From: JBCCIM01 sp965263205
Lineage (GTDB): Bacteria > Bacteroidota > Rhodothermia > Rhodothermales > JAHQVL01
Length of the DNA stretch: 64,000 nt
Direction of reading: 5' to 3'
Assembly (NCBI GenBank): GCA_965263205.1
Contig: CBDHHF010000014.1
Location: 372,001 to 436,000 of the forward strand
Shown: piece after piece, positions 63,400-64,000 of the stretch
Numbering within the stretch: position 1 is the stretch's first letter
Layout of the letters: each line of letters opens with the position of its first letter
Program-made: the position numbers and the translations under genes
The notes under the pieces: generated by a model
What the model saw: the letters and a program-made list of their open reading frames with translations, nothing else
What the model was told of the DNA's origin: nothing
Databases searched by the model: none

Positions 63400-64000
63400 T
63401 TACCCTTGCACCCGTGTCTCGATAGCGGAAAGCTCAGCTGCAATGTCTTCTGCAGACAACCAATTGCCTCGGGTCATTACGCCGGCTGGCCCTTTCAAAT
63501 GGGCTACATCATCGAGGGGATTTTCATCGAGCAAGATGAGGTCTGCACGATGCCCCGGGGCCACAAGTCCAAACGTATCTTGCGCTTTGAAATACTCGCC
63601 TACGTACGTTGAACCTGTCCGATAGATTTCGAAAGGTGTCATGCCTATTTCGGCCATACGGGCTAATTCTGTATGGATAGAAAAGCCGGGGACGCTAAAC
63701 TGTTGCGGCGCATCGGTCCCCATAAGGATACGTGCATCCGCGTCGTTCAACGCACGCAAAATTCTATTGCGGTTGTCGATCCGATGGCCGGCCGCTACCA
63801 GGTCCAGGCCCGGGTTAGCCAGGCGGCTCCTGTGCACATTCATCCAGCTAGCAACAATGGGCTTGGGCATATACTTCAGTTCGGGCAGGGATTCGGCCAC
63901 CTCCATAGGGGTGAGCCCATACAGTGTTTCCCAGAGTACCATGGTGGGCACAACCCAGGCGCCGGCATCGAGTGTCAGCTGCACTGCTTCGTCAATCGCC
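63400..64000 (-). CDS. Amidohydrolase family protein, N-terminus beyond window edge
   Basis: The frame is open to base 64000, so only the C-terminal about 200 residues are present. GAWVVPTMVLWETL, then ILMGTDAPQQFSVPGFSIHTEL with the metal Asp of GTDAP, and the composite-domain end GLVAPGHRADLILLDENPLDD are typical of imidazolonepropionase-like/prolidase-like amidohydrolases (PF01979). These are usually exported metal-dependent hydrolases of cyclic amides or dipeptides in marine Bacteroidota; the substrate and the signal sequence cannot be seen here. Confidence 0.88.
   Translation of the reverse strand, partial: AIDEAVQLTLDAGAWVVPTMVLWETLYGLTPMEVAESLPELKYMPKPIVASWMNVHRSRLANPGLDLVAAGHRIDNRNRILRALNDADARILMGTDAPQQFSVPGFSIHTELARMAEIGMTPFEIYRTGSTYVGEYFKAQDTFGLVAPGHRADLILLDENPLDDVAHLKGPAGVMTRGNWLSAEDIAAELSAIETRVQG

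Overview
The window looks like chromosome of a marine Rhodothermota/Bacteroidota-type bacterium (Rhodothermales-like). Three things point there: exported proteins ending in a type IX secretion (T9SS) sorting domain with the NYPNPF signature (7001-10387 and 18843-22955), paired PSD1 and DUF1501 genes, and lipoproteins and polysaccharide-active enzymes typical of marine heterotrophs. GC is intermediate. The palindrome GCCGGC is strikingly frequent in all reading frames and in terminators. No rRNA, tRNA, CRISPR array, transposase or integrase was recognised. Taxonomy is inferred from gene content only.

Layout. 1-6.8 kb: a leftward PSD1 plus DUF1501 pair (the latter cut by the window edge), a MITE-like palindrome and a heparinase II/III-family lyase. 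7-10.4 kb: a nine-module T9SS surface protein. 10.6-12.5 kb: a phosphonatase-like HAD hydrolase coupled to an FAD oxidoreductase of the type seen in phosphonate loci. 12.5-17 kb: a serine hydrolase, two tandem BLUF blue-light receptors, and the tRNA wobble-uridine genes cmoB and cmoA. 17-29.3 kb: a Na+/solute symporter, a large Asp-box/sortilin-type T9SS protein, a second polysaccharide lyase, a lipoprotein, a sulfatase, an SDR and a two-domain VOC protein. 29.8-38.3 kb: a receiver protein, then a LacI regulator followed by Gfo/Idh/MocA, CoA-transferase, GMC oxidoreductase, enoyl-CoA hydratase and aldehyde dehydrogenase genes on one strand, which reads as a catabolic operon. 38.8-45 kb: a choice-of-anchor-B protein, then an unusual leftward cassette of paralogous one-TM coiled-coil proteins, two CHAP-type amidohydrolases and a three-TM small protein. 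45-50 kb: a zinc-ribbon mini-protein, a cysteine-rich GMC oxidoreductase, a MoeB/rhodanese fusion and a double NTF2-like protein. 50-55.5 kb: a MacB/FtsX-type permease with a sigma-54-like promoter, a Tat-exported Gfo/Idh/MocA protein and a DUF4097 repeat protein. 56-60.3 kb: a second PSD1 plus DUF1501 pair with extra domains. 60.3-63 kb: a leftward group with two HEPN-like proteins, one carrying a clear frameshift, and a membrane protein. 63.4 kb to the end: a partial amidohydrolase.

Intergenic DNA is the other main feature. Three repeat islands (38.3-38.8, 48.7-49.1 and 55.6-55.9 kb) carry 7-mer or 14-mer tandem arrays, dispersed half-palindromes and nested inverted repeats. A small REP-like hairpin recurs at 4.39, 16.04 and 54.26 kb, each time next to the 3' end of a gene. 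Several canonical intrinsic terminators are visible.

The best candidates for something undescribed are the paralogous coiled-coil/CHAP cassette (41.4-45.05 kb), the BLUF pair with one flavin-pocket substitution, the frameshifted HEPN pair, and the heptamer-based repeat family.
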